From positions 18,803,466-18,867,465 of the forward strand of contig NC_133236.1 in NCBI RefSeq assembly GCF_040436345.1: 64,000 nucleotides of DNA, given 5' to 3'. Positions 33,605 through 48,300 of this stretch are shown here, one piece after another. How positions within the stretch are numbered: position 1 is the stretch's first letter; every line of letters starts with the position of its first letter. The position numbers and the translations under genes were made by a program. Below the pieces are notes generated by a model. It was not told where the DNA came from and searched no databases. It saw only the letters and a list, made by a program, of their open reading frames with translations. Origin of the DNA: Pagrus major (Eukaryota > Chordata > Actinopteri > Spariformes > Sparidae).

Positions 33605-36600
33605 ACACTCCACACACCCCAAAACAAAGAAGCCGACCAGTGCTGGGGCTGGTGATCATAACCTTTGACCTTTTGTTCAGTTCATGGTGCTTTACACAGC
33701 AGCAGGTTGAATGACGGTGGCAGTTTAACGCTCATACACACTTTTACCACTCCTCCACCCTTAGGTTACAGTCTTAGAACTCAGTCACGGTGCTTAGAAG
33801 CAGACGTTTGACTTATTTCCTCAGGTGTACAATTCTGAGACAGACTGACAACATAATGAACTGGTTATTTAGGAACTTAACTACAAGGAGAGCACTAAAC
33901 TAAACATGGAGAACATGGCAGGCTCCTGACATGAAGTACTGATGTGCCCGATGTGTAGGTTCTCTGATACAATGATAGATAACACCCACCTGTTGAATAC
34001 CATAGATGTCATGATAACTGACAGGTGATTTGTTAAGAAGGAAAACTTGTTTATTTTTGTTGTAATTTTTTTAGCCCTAACTGCAACGTTTAAAGATATA
34101 CAGTTTAATCCAGTGGTCCGTCCTATCTGACATGTCTTCTGTGCTTATTTTATGTACTGGTTCACTTTGCTAGCGTCGCACTTTAAGTAGCAACTCTTCT
34201 TGTTTAAAACCTGCGGAAAATCTGCAAAGTTGTCGTCAGAATTATGCGGCTGCGGATTCTGTGTGGGCCTGATGATGAGAAATGCCCATCATGAAATGTT
34301 TTCCTCTGTATTTTTTTTTTTAAATATGGGACAAAGTGGAGAAATAATTTTATAAGTCTTGAGGCTTTGTTTGAGCTACTCTGATCCATTACAGCAACCA
34401 GGCACATCAAAGCAGCTGACCCTCTGCCTGACACACAATGAGGCCTTAGATTAGAGAGCCATGTTGGAGTGAATTAAGAAGGAGCAGGGAAGGAGGATGT
34501 CAAGCGGGAAGAGAATGTGAAATACTGGTACACTTGTATTCAATGACTAGATGGACAGTGCAGTGTGTTTCTTTTGCTGCTGACATTTGACATTTTGCAC
34601 AAATTCTTCAAATACCCCTTCAGCCTACATTTTGTTCCTGTAATTTTCTGATGTTCCTGCCGCATTGATCATGATGCTTTTAAGCTGCAATGCCTCCGGC
34701 TATAATCACCATTTACCAGCATGTCGGAGTGAGAGTGAATTGGCCTGGTCCTGAAATAAACAATGGAAATGGACTTCTAAGTGTTGACATGTTCTTTGCT
34801 GTCATCGTGACACTGACCGAACCTACTGCTGATTTTAAAAAAAATACAATTTATGTTACCACCTGCTTACCGTTCTAACAACCCATCTCCTTTCTGTTTC
34901 ACAGATGAACATGACGCAGTACAACAGAAAACATTCACCAAATGGATCAATGCACAGTTCTCCAAGGTAATGTGGAAGACTGAGTTTAAGCTATTGCCAA
35001 TGCCAAATCTGCATTGATTAAAACCCTTGAAAATATGAGATGTTGAAATAAAGGACCGGTGGTTATTTTAGTCCTGAGATGTTGAGTCTATTTCTAAAAA
35101 AAACATCCGTGGAGATTTTTGTGTTCGAAACTAAAGACAGGCCTGCAGTGGGATAGCTTTGCTGCTAGCAGAGGAAATGTATACAGTGCCTATCATTGTT
35201 GAAATGTTGTTTCACTTACTCTGCAGATGGCAAAAAAACCTGCAGTGTCTCAAAGTAATTTCATAAAACGAAGCACAAAACTTAGTTGCAAATGATCAGA
35301 CCAATGAAATAAACACATTATATAGTTTAATGCATGTCTTAATCCATTACTCTACTCAGAGTGTTAATGTGTGTGGTCGTTTTTATATGTCATTTGTCTT
35401 ATAAACACACTGTTCAGATGTTTTGTTGAGTTGCTAGCTGTTTAAATATTTGCACTCCTCAGACAGGTCAACATTGTCTTCTAACTTTCACTCTCTGGCT
35501 TCTCTTTCACATGGTTAAATGGCTACATAGACCAGCATTTGGTTATTGAACTTCCCATTTCAGTCCTTTTAATTATACTACATATATAATACTACATATT
35601 TAATGCCCTCTCAGGATAAAATTTAAGTCCACCTTGACATGTAAAGTGACAATCTGTCACTGTACAAATCCACATTTGGTTCAGCTTAATTTCTTATCTG
35701 AGTGTCTAAGTTAATTGGTTTGTTCGTTGATTCCGTGCTGCAACAACATCTGCATTCTGCGCCTGGGCTCTGCAGCTCTCATCTTTGGTGCAGACCACAA
35801 ATGTGTGGACTAAACCTGCCGGTTGTGTTGTTTTGTCTAATCAGACGGGGAAGACGTCCATCAAGGATATGTTCTCTGACCTGAAGGATGGGAGGAAGCT
35901 GCTAGACCTGCTGGAGGGTCTCACTGGCACTGTTCTGGTGAGTTTGTGTATGTGTGTATTAAGATTTGCACACGATAACCAACAAATGATTAAGTGATTA
36001 AGATTAATGATTAAGAAATGAGTCGTCTCACCCTCAGATTCCTGAGAAAATTATTCAGCTACACTACTATTGGTTTATCTCATCAAAAATATCTTTAATA
36101 TCAATCTCTTCAATTATAGCTTAATTAGCACTCTTGCTAAAATTTGACTTATCTTGAAATTTGCTGTGAGATGAAAAACGTGTTTTCATCTCAAATGTGT
36201 TTTCTTTGTGAGTGCATTTTATCAAACTGGACAACACTGATTTCAAGCAAGGGTGTTAACACCGACTTGAGTTTTGTGGCAATGCATGCTGTGAAATTAC
36301 AGGAGTATTTTTGTAGTTGAGACGTGACTGCTGCATTCACTTAAACTGGCACAAGCACATTGTATGACCTCATGTAAACTCAAACTTTAACTCTGATGTA
36401 AACAATAGAGACACATAAGGGGCCTCTGCAGATGTGTTTTGGATCACAAAGAGGTAAATTAAGAACAGAGGTTCACACATTTTATTTCATGTTCTGTCTA
36501 TTGCAGATGTTCCATGTTTGAACTTCTCAACAAAAGAGTTGGTGAAGAAATATTTAAAATGATCTATTTAAAATTAATTATGAATTATTATGAATTAAAT

Positions 36601-36829
36601 TATTGATAATATTTATTTTCAAGTTTATCCCGATGTATGTATGTCTTCAGTGACCAACCATGTGCTTATGAGCACACATTTTTTTTTTTTTTTCGGGTAG
36701 TCCTTTTTTAGCAGTGTAACCACGCTGTCACCCCTTCAGCGGCATATCTGCTTTCTAGCACCTGCAGCCTTCAGCCATACTAAGCCCCAACTGTCTCTAT
36801 GCCATACACACACGCATGCATGCACGCAA

Positions 36830-36902
<73 letters not shown>

Positions 36903-39270
36903 CTCTCTGATACCAGAATACTAATTCTATAATTGGGTGCTAATGAGTGTTTGAGGTATGTGAAGACTTTAAAAGGATTTGCAGTTGGCAGCTCTTCAAC
37001 CTGCCATTCTTTCCATAAGTTGGCCTGTGGACACTGCTGATAGGGTAATGGGTGTGATGACTGTATGGTGAGAAGCACTCTGCTGAGTGATAGCGTAGCT
37101 TTTCCTGGTGTCGCAAACACCTCACAATTTACATTTTACTCCCTAGTTTGACCTGGGAGTAAAGTATTTTTACTGTTACCACATGTATCTGAAATGCTTT
37201 TATGAACTGCCACAGCTCCAACGGTTGATTATACATCATGTTTAGATTTCTGCAGCCTTTTGATTGGCCAGTGATCAGTGAACGTGCTGATTTGTGCTGT
37301 GTTTCCTGTTCCTCAGACCAAAGAGAGAGGCTCCACCAGAGTGCACGCTCTCAACAACGTCAACAAAGTACTTCAAGTCCTGCACCAAAATAATGTGAGT
37401 ACTTGGTGTTTTCTGCCTTTTTTGGTGCTATTGTCCATTCAGCTGCTGTATTTTGGGTGCTTTCAGATATCATGTATGCCAGTGGTTGTTAACCAGATGC
37501 CTTTAGGGCCTGAATGGTTTCATTTGAGCCTCACAGTGCAGCATAATACAGCCAGAAAGAAGGAACTATAATGAATAGTAAAATTAGCGGCTGTTGTGTT
37601 CCATCGAAGTAAAAAGCCACAAACTCTTTGGCTATGATACCTTTGATTACTTCTTACACATTGCATTTCCAGTCAAGGTAGCACAAGCTTGATTCAAACC
37701 ACTAACACTCCCTGTAACTACACAAGACTTCCATGTTCTCCAGTGGCCTTTTATCTGACTGTCATTCATTTTGTCTACATTGTGTACTGTACTTTTCCCC
37801 TGTCTGTCCCAGTCGCTCCTTCGCTCCCTCATGCCTCCTCTTCCTCCTCAGTGTACAATAGCTGGTCTTAAATGACTTGACCTTAGCAGTGGGAGATAAT
37901 GGGCAGGGCATGCTCATGGGAAGTAGTGGTGGCTGGAGTTTGCAAGCTGGTTTCTCTCTTGAAAAAAAACAGAAACTGTCAGCTGGCAGTGAGAGAGAAG
38001 TTCCCACGGGCCTTCAAAGCCTGCCAACTGTTGAAGATGAAATAAGGCCTTAGAAGGTTTTGAACATAGATATCACAAATAACTATTTAACTTCTTGATG
38101 TTTCTAATAAAAGTATATAACTCACATTTATCATTGAAATTACTTTGATGTCATGTTCTAGTGATGGAAAAACGTTTACATGAGTCTATAGCTGTGTCTA
38201 AAGAGCAGTGGTAGCCACAGAATTGAAAAAAATGTGTCTGGCAAGAACTCAATCCATCCTCCGCACTACACCATAAAATGTTTTTTGTTTAGTGTGTAGT
38301 ATAAATGGACCACAGCTAGCATTTATCTGTGCAGCCCTGTGCTGTAGAATGACAAATAATTATTGAACCTTAAAAAAACAGCACTTAAATATAACGCACC
38401 CAGTCTAGGAATCAAAAGAGCTTGCCTTTGGTACGGAAACACAACCTTTTTTATGCTTTTTTTTTTATTTGGGGAAAAACTGAGTTCTCAGGGCATTATA
38501 TCCTAGTTTAGAGGTTGGATGCACACAAGTGCAGAAGTATGATGTACTCCTTATGTGAGCTTCCGTGTTTGGGAGAGACTGAAGGGCAGAAGGAAAAAGA
38601 GACAGAGAGAGAAGTGATGGTGTTGCAGGATGGAGCTAATTGGGACTCCAGATGGGTCAGAGGTCACTTTTAAGTCTGACCAGACACTTGACCTCATGTT
38701 CCACTCTGCTCCTTGATCCTCTCCAAAATATTTATATGTAATCAGTTTGCACTTGGCCTCACCTCCATAGGAAAAGTGCCTGACAAGGCTGCGAACACAC
38801 TTTATAGGTAGCATTGGAAGGCTGTAATGAGGGCGGTATAATCCGCTGTGTGGTGAAAGTGGATAGCTCAGAAGAATTCAGCTGTAACAGTTTGGAATCT
38901 CATTAAGATTTGAAGTGATATTATTTACTCCACTCCATAAAGAAACTTGCTTTGTGATCGGAGTTATTACTCCTAGGGTGCTTGGTACACCAACAGAAGA
39001 GATTTTCGCTGAGAGGATTTCAGAGAGGCTTTCCAATAAATCTGCTGAAAACAGGAATCATTTCTACATTAAAACACAACTTTGTACCATTGTTTTTTCA
39101 CAAATCATTATCTGTCATATCTTTCAGGTTGATCTGGTAAACATAGGAGGCACAGATATTGTGGACGGGAACCGCAAGTTGACCTTGGGCCTCATCTGGA
39201 GTATTATCCTTCACTGGCAGGTGAGCACACATTTTCACATACGTTTGCAGTTCCTCTCTTTCCAACCACA

Positions 39271-39313
<43 letters not shown>

Positions 39314-42300
39314 AAATCTGTTCTTAAAACAGTGCTTCAGTAAATCCACTGTACTCAGGGGTTCCAGAGGGATCAAAAATACAGATGATGGAAAATCAGT
39401 ATTGGTGTGCACACGTGCGTTCATGCATGTAAACATGCTTATCATCCACTGCTTTGTGTAAGTCCAACCTGCTGAAATTAGAAACAGGCATTTTGACAGA
39501 AATATTTAATCAGCAGGTCTTATATAAAGGGATTGGGCGCCGCTGGTTCTTTCAAACGCTGTTTTCTTTCAAACGCTGTTTTCTTCACTTCCTCATTATC
39601 ATTATTTACGTAAATGTCACGTCTGTGACTGCATGTCTCATTACTTTTGTTGTGTACCTTTGTTTTCATGCTGTTATCATAGCAAACCTGTCATTATTTC
39701 AAATAACCACAAAGTACTGCAGTTTTGGATGTTTAATCTTGATGTACTAATATAATTTCTCTCACATTGTGAGCATCAGTGCCAACCGCAGTGCGCATGA
39801 AGAAATTGGTGAATTCAACTCATAAACTCGGAAAACACAAACCTGATTCCATAACAGGCTGGGAAACTGGTTCTTCTCACGTTGTGTTGCAAGCGTCAAA
39901 TTCTTAATGGGTGTATATTTACAAAAAAACAAAAAGCTTATCAGTTCTAACATTAAATGTCTTGCCATTGTATATAATAGATATAATTTGTAACATTTCA
40001 TTAAAATGTCCAAAAGCAACTAGATCTTTTGTTATATATATATTTTTGTAGTTTGGTTACTTTTGTTTTCCCAAATGTTTCCAACAATGTTCAAACCCAG
40101 AAAACTTGGCTCAAAACAACTTCCTGCCTTAGTCACGTAGATAGATTTTATCAGCAGTGGTGGTCGTATCAATAAAGAAAACAAGTTCCATGATCCCACA
40201 CTAATCATTTTGATTAATCAACCCTTAGCTGTAGAAATTACACACTGCATTTAAGTTTATGAACAACAATGTGAAGAAGTAGTGAGTAGTAAATTGAATC
40301 AAAAATGTTGTTTTTAACTCACCTGTATTAATGTCGGATTTTTCATGTCCATGTAGGTGAAAGACATCATGAAGGACATCATGTCCAACCTGCAGCAGAC
40401 CAACAGCGAGAAGATCTTGCTGAGTTGGGTACGCCAGTGCACCCGCTCGTACCCAGAGGTCAACGTGTTGAACTTCACCACCAGCTGGGCTGACGGCCTG
40501 GCTCTCAACAGTATCCTGCACCACTTCAGGTGAGGAGGGATCAGACATGTAGGCTCTGTGAAGGGGGTGTAGCAACACAAAATGCAGTCACTGTAACAAC
40601 ATTTTTACTTCAGCAATCTGATTTAAACATGTGTTTTTTTGTGATTCTTGTGTTTCGGTAAATTTAGTTTGTATTGAGTTTTTGTGAGACTTGAAAGCCC
40701 TCTCTGTGCCGTGTTGTGATCTTTGTTGCTGTGAGATGAATTTTCTTCTTTAAGTTGACACTGCATATTTGACATAAGCCCTTTGACTCTGAATGTAAAT
40801 CACACTGAACACAGAGCAAGACCTCCAAATGCTGTTAAGAAACCACAGCCTGGAATTTAGAAAAGGCAATAGTGTTATGTGTGTGTGCGCCTGTTTCAGT
40901 GGTGGGAGGTCAGGTTGACAGGTCAGCGCCTGCCGGGTGTGTGTACACTGCTTGACTTACTCTGTTTACGCCTGCCATGTTACTGTTTGCACACGCTTGC
41001 TGTGTGTGTGTCTATGCTGTTGTGTGTGAAAGAAACAGAGCGAGAGAAGCGTCAGGGGTGTTTTCCTCGCCTTTCTGTAACCCCTTGTCCTTACTAGTGA
41101 CGAGCGCACACACACACTCACTCACTTACACACACGCACACACACACAGGCCTGTGAGCTGTGAGAAAGGCCAGTGTTAGTTTAGACCTGGGCCAGGCTT
41201 TAGGTGGATCACTGAACACACACATTCCACACCCAACTGGCCTCAACACTAGTCTCCCCTGCATCACAAAGGGGAGAGTCATTCTCTTTTTTTTTTCTAC
41301 ACAAGAAAAAATACTTAGGAAAAGTATACAAAAGAATGTATCTGGAAACCTCTAGTCGCTGAGTTATCACATTGTTGGTATTTAAAGAACAAGTTGTTTT
41401 TTACAGGTTCATGTAAAAGAGAAGCTGTGTTCTTTAAAATCAATAACTGAGATGAATTCTGCTGAATTCAGGTCAAAAGTTCACTCTTTTTTTAAAACCT
41501 CTGTTTATTGGGATGTATGCAACTGGTGCAAAATGGGTGCAACCGGATGCAAAATGATAACAAATACACAAAAAACACCAAACAAACAAAATAGAAATTC
41601 ACAGATATCCCCATGGATTACACCGTGTTATCAATTACCAATCATGTGTTTATCTTATTGAAATTAATTTACTTTTTTATCAGTGTGGCAGATTGCTTCA
41701 AAGCACCGGCGCTTTGAGAAATGCATACATTGAACTCGTGATACCGTAATACTGTAAATCCTGAATGTCACTGTCTCCATGTTGCTGCTCTCATTGGAAC
41801 CATTCTTTGTGTCTTCAGGCCAAATGCATTCAGCTGGGATCAGGTGGTCAGACTGAGCCCTGTGGAGAGACTGGACCATGCCTTCATTGTAGCCAAAGAC
41901 CAGCTGGCTATCGAGAGGCTACTGGATCCTGAAGGTACCGGCACTCTGAACTGTTTTAAACACTTAGGCCAACTGTATTTATTTGAATAAGTGTTGAAAG
42001 TTTTTATTAAAATGTAAAAACTGGTTACCTATCAACTACCTTATATAGTAGTCTAGACAAAGTAAAAGTTGGCTGTGGATTGATGTACATTTTACTTTCC
42101 AAAATTCCCACATATTTAAACATAGCCTACCTTCATGTCCTGCCAGCAGTTGGATAAACTCACAGAGGAGCAAATACCTCATGTTGTCCTTGGCTCAAGA
42201 TTTATAAGAAGCTGAGTTTGCTCAGAATGTTTCTCCAGTTCATGTAGCACCTGTTGACGCTTGGTGTGCATATACTTGAGCTGTCTATATTCAGACACTT

Positions 42301-45300
42301 CTTGTTGTGTCATGACCAAGGGGCAGTCCCACCTGACCTGTGTCAAAGCCAGCTTTAATCGTTCAACTTGCCTCAACCTGCTGTTTTTCTCTCCTTCCTA
42401 TCTAATCTCTTCCTGTCACCCTTGACTGCTATCTCACTCCATCTTCCATGCTGCTTTTCTCCTCATCTCTTTCTCCCCACCCCACCTTTGCTTGTCATGC
42501 TTTATTTCCATCTCTGATCTTTCTGCCCTCCCTCCTACCATCTTGCTCTCTCTCAGACGTGGCGGTGCAGTTACCTGATAAGAAGTCCATCATCATGTAC
42601 GTGACATCACTGTTCGCTGTACTGCCCAAAGACGTGACCATGGAGTCTATCAGAGAAGTGGAGACACTGCCGCGCAAATACAAAGCGGAGTCTGAGGACT
42701 CGGGTCCAGGCCTAAGTGCTCAGGTAAAATGCACAACACACACAGCAGGATACAATTTGGACTTCATGTGATATGATACAGGAGGATGAAGGATTTTTCA
42801 CACAAAGTGGTAAGGGTATGTGGGTGTAGACCAAGAGGAAAGTCATTGTACTGTTCTAAAGTGCTTGAACGAAAGGTGCTGACTGGAGTCCATGGCTACA
42901 TCTGTTTTTCAAGGAGTCCAAGGTGTTCTTTTGTGTGCAGAAATCCACAGCTGGTAACCAGCAAGGTGGACAGAAGCACAATAAAACTTCAGGAATTTAC
43001 AACTGGAATCAAAATACGAATACGAAAATATTGGTGCTACATGACCAGAGAAATCAGAGAAGAGGACTGTGGTAATCCTTTTAGCTCTAAAAGGTAGAAA
43101 ACCAGTATGCACTGTGCCGCACTGGACCAATAAACACTCATATACTGCACGTTGGGCAGTGCTTCTTTTTGGCTCGTTGTCCATTTTAAAACAGTTTAGA
43201 AAACAGTGTGGTGGCTGGCTGGTAATAAACAATAACATATCACAGCTGACCAGTGTGTGTTTGGTGTCTGTAGGATGTTTGCAGGCACAAGAGTTGCAGC
43301 ATTGCAATGATACAAAGCTGGTTGAAAATCGGCAAAGTTCCTGTTTAATCTCAAAGTAAAAAGGCAATGACAGCATTTCTCTAACTTAATTATAACACCT
43401 TGCGCACATTTGCGCATATGAAGAACTTTATATATGACAGATGCATTTGTGTTTCCTGAGTGAAGTGTCATACCTACCAAACTATTATAGCATGTGTTAT
43501 CCCTTTGGCCTGTTCTTAATCTGCAGAAGAAGGACTTCACCTCAGTCTACCTCAGGGCACCTAAATGATATGAGAAGGTCTAATCTAATGTCTAATTCTA
43601 ATGTGTGTTTTCCATAACGCTGAGGCTATGTTTTATATGAGCTGGGCCAACCTCACAAGCATGCCTCAACCGACAGCTGCTAAAACTTTTGTTATTGCAC
43701 TTGATCCAATATGTGTAAAATATTGTTCTGTACTAGACTGTTACTAACTCAGGATTATTTTTCATTATTGATCAATCTTCAGATTATTGTAACAATTGAT
43801 CAATTATTCATTTGGTCTCTAAAATGCCAAGTGAACAGTCCAAAACCCAAATATTCTTCATCTACTATCATAAATGACAAATATAAGAAGCAAATCCTTA
43901 TATTTAAGAATTGAAACCAGCAAATGTTCTTGAAAAATGACTGAAATGATTTATCATTTGTCAAAATAGTTTTGTTGATCGACTAATTGATTTTGATCTC
44001 AGCTCTACTATAACACGTTTGGTTCATAGTACATGGAATTGAAAGAAGCTCAGTGAATATTCTACACCAAACTATTTGTGATCAATATTTGTACTGATAC
44101 AGCCCTAAAAAACAAACAAACAGGGTAATACAACCTCCTTAATCCCCATGGTTCAGTTATTGCAGAAGTGACACAGAGCTTCAGATTTCCCCCAGTGGCC
44201 GCCTGTCTGAGCCCCTCTGTCTGTGCTGGTGTAAACAAACCTCTATCTCTTTCCGTGAATGGAGAGATGACAGTCCAGCTCCTGAACATCCGCTTCAACA
44301 AGAAAAAATGTGAACCCATAACTGCTTCAACCTTTGCTTCTGTGTTGTGTTTCTGATAACCTTCAGTTTGAAGGCCGCAGACGCTGTTGTGTGTGATCGT
44401 AAGGAATATTGTGAAGTGTCTCATTGTGTGTTGCCAGATAGAATGAGTCACTCCCACTTTGAAAAAGCCATCTCCATCATTCTCTCCAGCGCTGCTCATG
44501 AAAAGCACAGCAGGCGCAGGCAAATAGGGAGGAGAGCCATGACTCACCAGTTTGACATTAGCCAACAGAGCGAGCTGCACGCTGCTGGAAACACAGAGCT
44601 GTGAAGGAATGGAAAGGAAACGAGGGAATAAATTGGTGGGAATGGGAGTGTGTGTGGAGAGTTGATGGGGATGCCTGTGTGCTGGCAGGCCGGTGGCTAT
44701 CATGCACCCACTGACACTGTTCAATGTTTAACATCTGTGAGCATTTCAGTGTGTCTTATTTGACTTTTTGATTCAATTTGGACTTTACTGCCCTTTAACC
44801 TGTGATCCTATTCATTTTCTCGACATATATTCCAAAGTAACTACCAACGACCAAGTAGGATTCCTCCAAAAATGTAATTTGCTCCACTTGATTAGAGTTG
44901 TTTTCTTACATTTTCAGTCCTTCTCAACCCGCTGTGCGCTTTCAATCACACCCCTGAGGCAGCTCGCTTTAGTCAGAAGTCAGAAAATCCTAAAACCACC
45001 TCTTAAGTTTTTATTGCCCGTGGGCACATACTTCACACGTCCTGGAACGAAAGCTGGAAAAGTCTTTTTATAAAGAGCTCTGATTGGTCCAACAACGGGT
45101 TTACTTTCCTGGCACAATTCCCCTCCTCATAGGAAGTGATGCGTAATGCTGCTGGTAGGGAGACCGATTGGAGGATAAAGAAAGGCTCTTTGTTTTTGTC
45201 GGCTATGTTTAGTTCCCCCCTTAGTTATAGATTCATAATATTGGTTCATGATATTTTCGTGGAGTTCTTAACGCTGATTTTAGATGATGACTGTTTTCAA

Positions 45301-48300
45301 TGTTGTCGACAACTTGAGCTTGAGATCTAATTAAATTATATTGCATAACCGTCTTTAAAGTTGGAATATCAGTAATGATGAGGTTGCATACGCATGATGA
45401 TGCATTACATGCTCCAGAATCACAACTGCAAAAGTGATGAATGCAGGGATTGAGTTGAGCAAATCATCTGGTGATAATAAAGTGTTCTGTTGAGCCTGAC
45501 CACAGGTATTTTACAACCATTCAAGTCAATAAATAGACCAAGGCTGCAGTTTTCTCTCTTACTCTCGTCCTTTCTCTCTCCCATGTCGTTCTTTCTCTCC
45601 TTGTTGCTTTGTCTCTGCCAGCCTACACTACTCTAAAATAAGGGCTTACTGTATTTTTGTAACTTATTCCAAAATATCCAAAAGGTCATTGAATATTTTC
45701 AGCAGGTGACCTTTTCCTGAGTTCGCTACACAGACATTACTGCTGTGTAATTTCAGCCTAGAAAACAAAGGTCTATTTGACTGGTTACTGTACCAAACCC
45801 TACACACCCATTAGCATTTCTGTCATCTTTGACTTGGCACAGCTGCCGCTGCAGAGATTTTATCTCCTCTTCATTTCACTTCCAGACAGATTTGTTGAGC
45901 TTTGTTGAGCTTCTCCTGCATTCCCTTCAGAAAAATGAAAACCTGGAGTAGTTGGTTAATGCTGTTGTCTGCACAGGGCGTCACATGTTTACATAGTGTG
46001 TAAAAACCCTGTGCTTAAGGGGATTCATAATTGAGATTGTGTTTGTGACATCAATGTTGAGGCACACCGCACATAGAAGACAACTGTCGTTACACAGCAA
46101 AGTTATCTTTCCATTTACATCACTTACATGTAAGTGTGTTAAAGGATAAGTTCACCCAAAAATGAAAATTCCCGAAACATTTCTGGAGCAATCCAAAAAC
46201 AAAAGGCTCCAAATATAACCGGCGTAATCCAGGTCTCCAGATACCCCCAAATTCTGAATAATTTTGAAAAGACGATATTTACACCCTTGACTTGGCAGCC
46301 AAGCTTGTGCACCCACTTCAGATGCGGTGTTTTTCAAACTTTTAGCTTAGTAGCTACAGTGAAGATTTCAGCTTTAAAGGGGTATAAATAACGTCTTTTC
46401 AAATCAATTTATGATCTTGGAGGTTTGGATTCCATTTGGATGACTGAGTTTAATTTTTGGGTGAACTTTAATTCTTTAATTTTAAATTGCATAAAGTGTG
46501 TGTCCTGAAAGGAATTTTCTAGCTGCTTCTCCTTTGAATCTTCACTATCCATCTCTCTGTCTGAACTTTACCCAGGATCACCACTGTGTCTCAAACTTAT
46601 TGCTATTCCTAGAATGAGGATCGACCTGCCCAGTGTGCCAGGGGCACCTCCCAGCATCCCATAATAGGCCTGCAGTTGTTTTTAAGTTTTTTTTCTGAAC
46701 TGAGCAGGGCAGGTCACTGTGCATGCTCCAGAGCAGCACAGGCCACTCCTTGATGTCTGGTTCTATTTTAAAACTCAACAACTGATGTGTGCACAAATAA
46801 ATATCTGAGTGAAGGACAAATGAAGATCTCAGACATGAATTTATTTTCATAAACACCATTGTTTGAAGAGCTTTTCAGTTTTGTGTTTGTGTTTTAATAT
46901 GGCCATGTAATGTGAGCATGTGACCCTGTATGATGGGCTAAAAAAACAAAAGTCTACATTCCTCCTGATTCCTACTATCTGTCTAAGTACTATCTACAGT
47001 ACTTACTATTATTATAGTAATAATAACCCTGTATGTAAACACATGGTCTATTATATGGTCAAACTGTGCCTTCATCCCCCGCCTTATGTTTTTCAGAATG
47101 TACAGATGGAGGAAGCGGGCAGCAGCCCCCGGCCGGAGACCCCCAGCACTCTGACAGAGACAGAGGGGGAGATAGAGGGCAGCCTGCTGGAAGTGGATCT
47201 GGACAGCTACCAGACAACGCTGGAAGAAGTACTGACCTGGCTGCTGGAGGCAGAGGACTCCCTCCAGATTCAGGACGAGGTGTCGGACGATGTGGAGGAA
47301 GTCAAAGAGCAGTTTCACACACACGAGGTAGGAGGAGACCTGCAGGTTGGCTTAAGGCTTGTAGAGATGTAAACATCAATGCAGGTGTAAACAGAGGTGA
47401 AAACAACTGTGTTATTTATTTATGTTTATGTATCTTGGGATTTCTAACACACAAGGTCATAACGCTTTAAAATGTTAAGAAGTAGATGCTTAGTTGGCCT
47501 TTTTCTACATTTTGATAATTGATTAATTGGCTTGAGTAATTTTTAAAGGAAAAAAGTAAAAGTTTTTTTCCCAAATTTGAATATTTTGTGGTTCCTTTAC
47601 TCCTCTATGACAGTAAACTGAATATCTCTGGGATGTGGACAAAACAAGACATTTGAGGACGTCATCTTAAGCTTTTCTTAAGCTTCTCACCATTTTCTGA
47701 CCCAACAACTAATTGATTAATCAAGAAACTAATCATCAGATCAACTAGCAATGAAAATAATCTCCCCCAGTGTTCCTAGACTGAAGATAGTGTACCAGAG
47801 ATAAAGGCCTCCCACAACCAACAGTACATGCTCCGTACATGTTGGGAATGCCAGGAATTCTGCTGAGAACTGTGGCGCATAGCACCCCATGGTGCCCTGG
47901 CCTGGAGCTCACTTGCTTACTTGAGAAGGCGTAGTTGCAGGGTTTGTGTCTGTGCAAGTGTGTAAAGGGGCTTTGGCAGGATTCCCTTGGCTGAAATGCG
48001 AATATTAGCAAAGTCTAATGTCTGGAATCCAGGTCAAAGCAGAAAGCCGGCAGTGAGACTGAGAGCACCAAGACCCAAAGCCTCTTTAACTGCCAGGCTT
48101 TTCAGGAGGTCTAAAAAAAAAAAAATCCCAATCCAGTTTGTTTCTGCCTTGTTGTTCACATACTTTCCGGCAAAGCCTCATCAAAAACAATGTGCTCAGA
48201 GGTATAGACATAAAATGCTTACTCATCCAGAGAGCTCGTGGGAAAAAAGACAATAACTCAATTCAATGGCCTTCATGTTGCTCACTAAAAGAACCAGCGG

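Larger units (their letters stand above)
18510..34904 (+). other. Utrophin intron 2 (16.4 kb)
   Basis: By far the largest intron in the window. It carries two candidate alternative first exons (26106-26181 and 28400-28427). It also holds a TIR-bearing repeat (21013-21301), a dispersed repeat (27203-27657), a diverged repeat near 31480-31980, and microsatellites at 30411-30482, 32287-32427, 33399-33434 and 33555-33602. Other open frames, such as 18546-19076 minus, 24041-24412 plus and 29805-30275 plus, lack family features. Confidence 0.7.
42724..47096 (+). other. Utrophin intron 9 (4.4 kb)
   Basis: Holds three repeat elements: about 42940-43345, 43741-44009 and 46140-46480. The 220-codon minus-strand open frame at 44062-44724 has no family features and no supporting signals. 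Confidence 0.55.

Noticed and set aside
44062-44724. 220-codon open frame on the minus strand in utrophin intron 9
   Set aside because: Longest non-utrophin/syntaxin frame, but no domain, no signal of splicing, low-complexity His/Pro/Thr start, and no recognisable family. Treated as chance.
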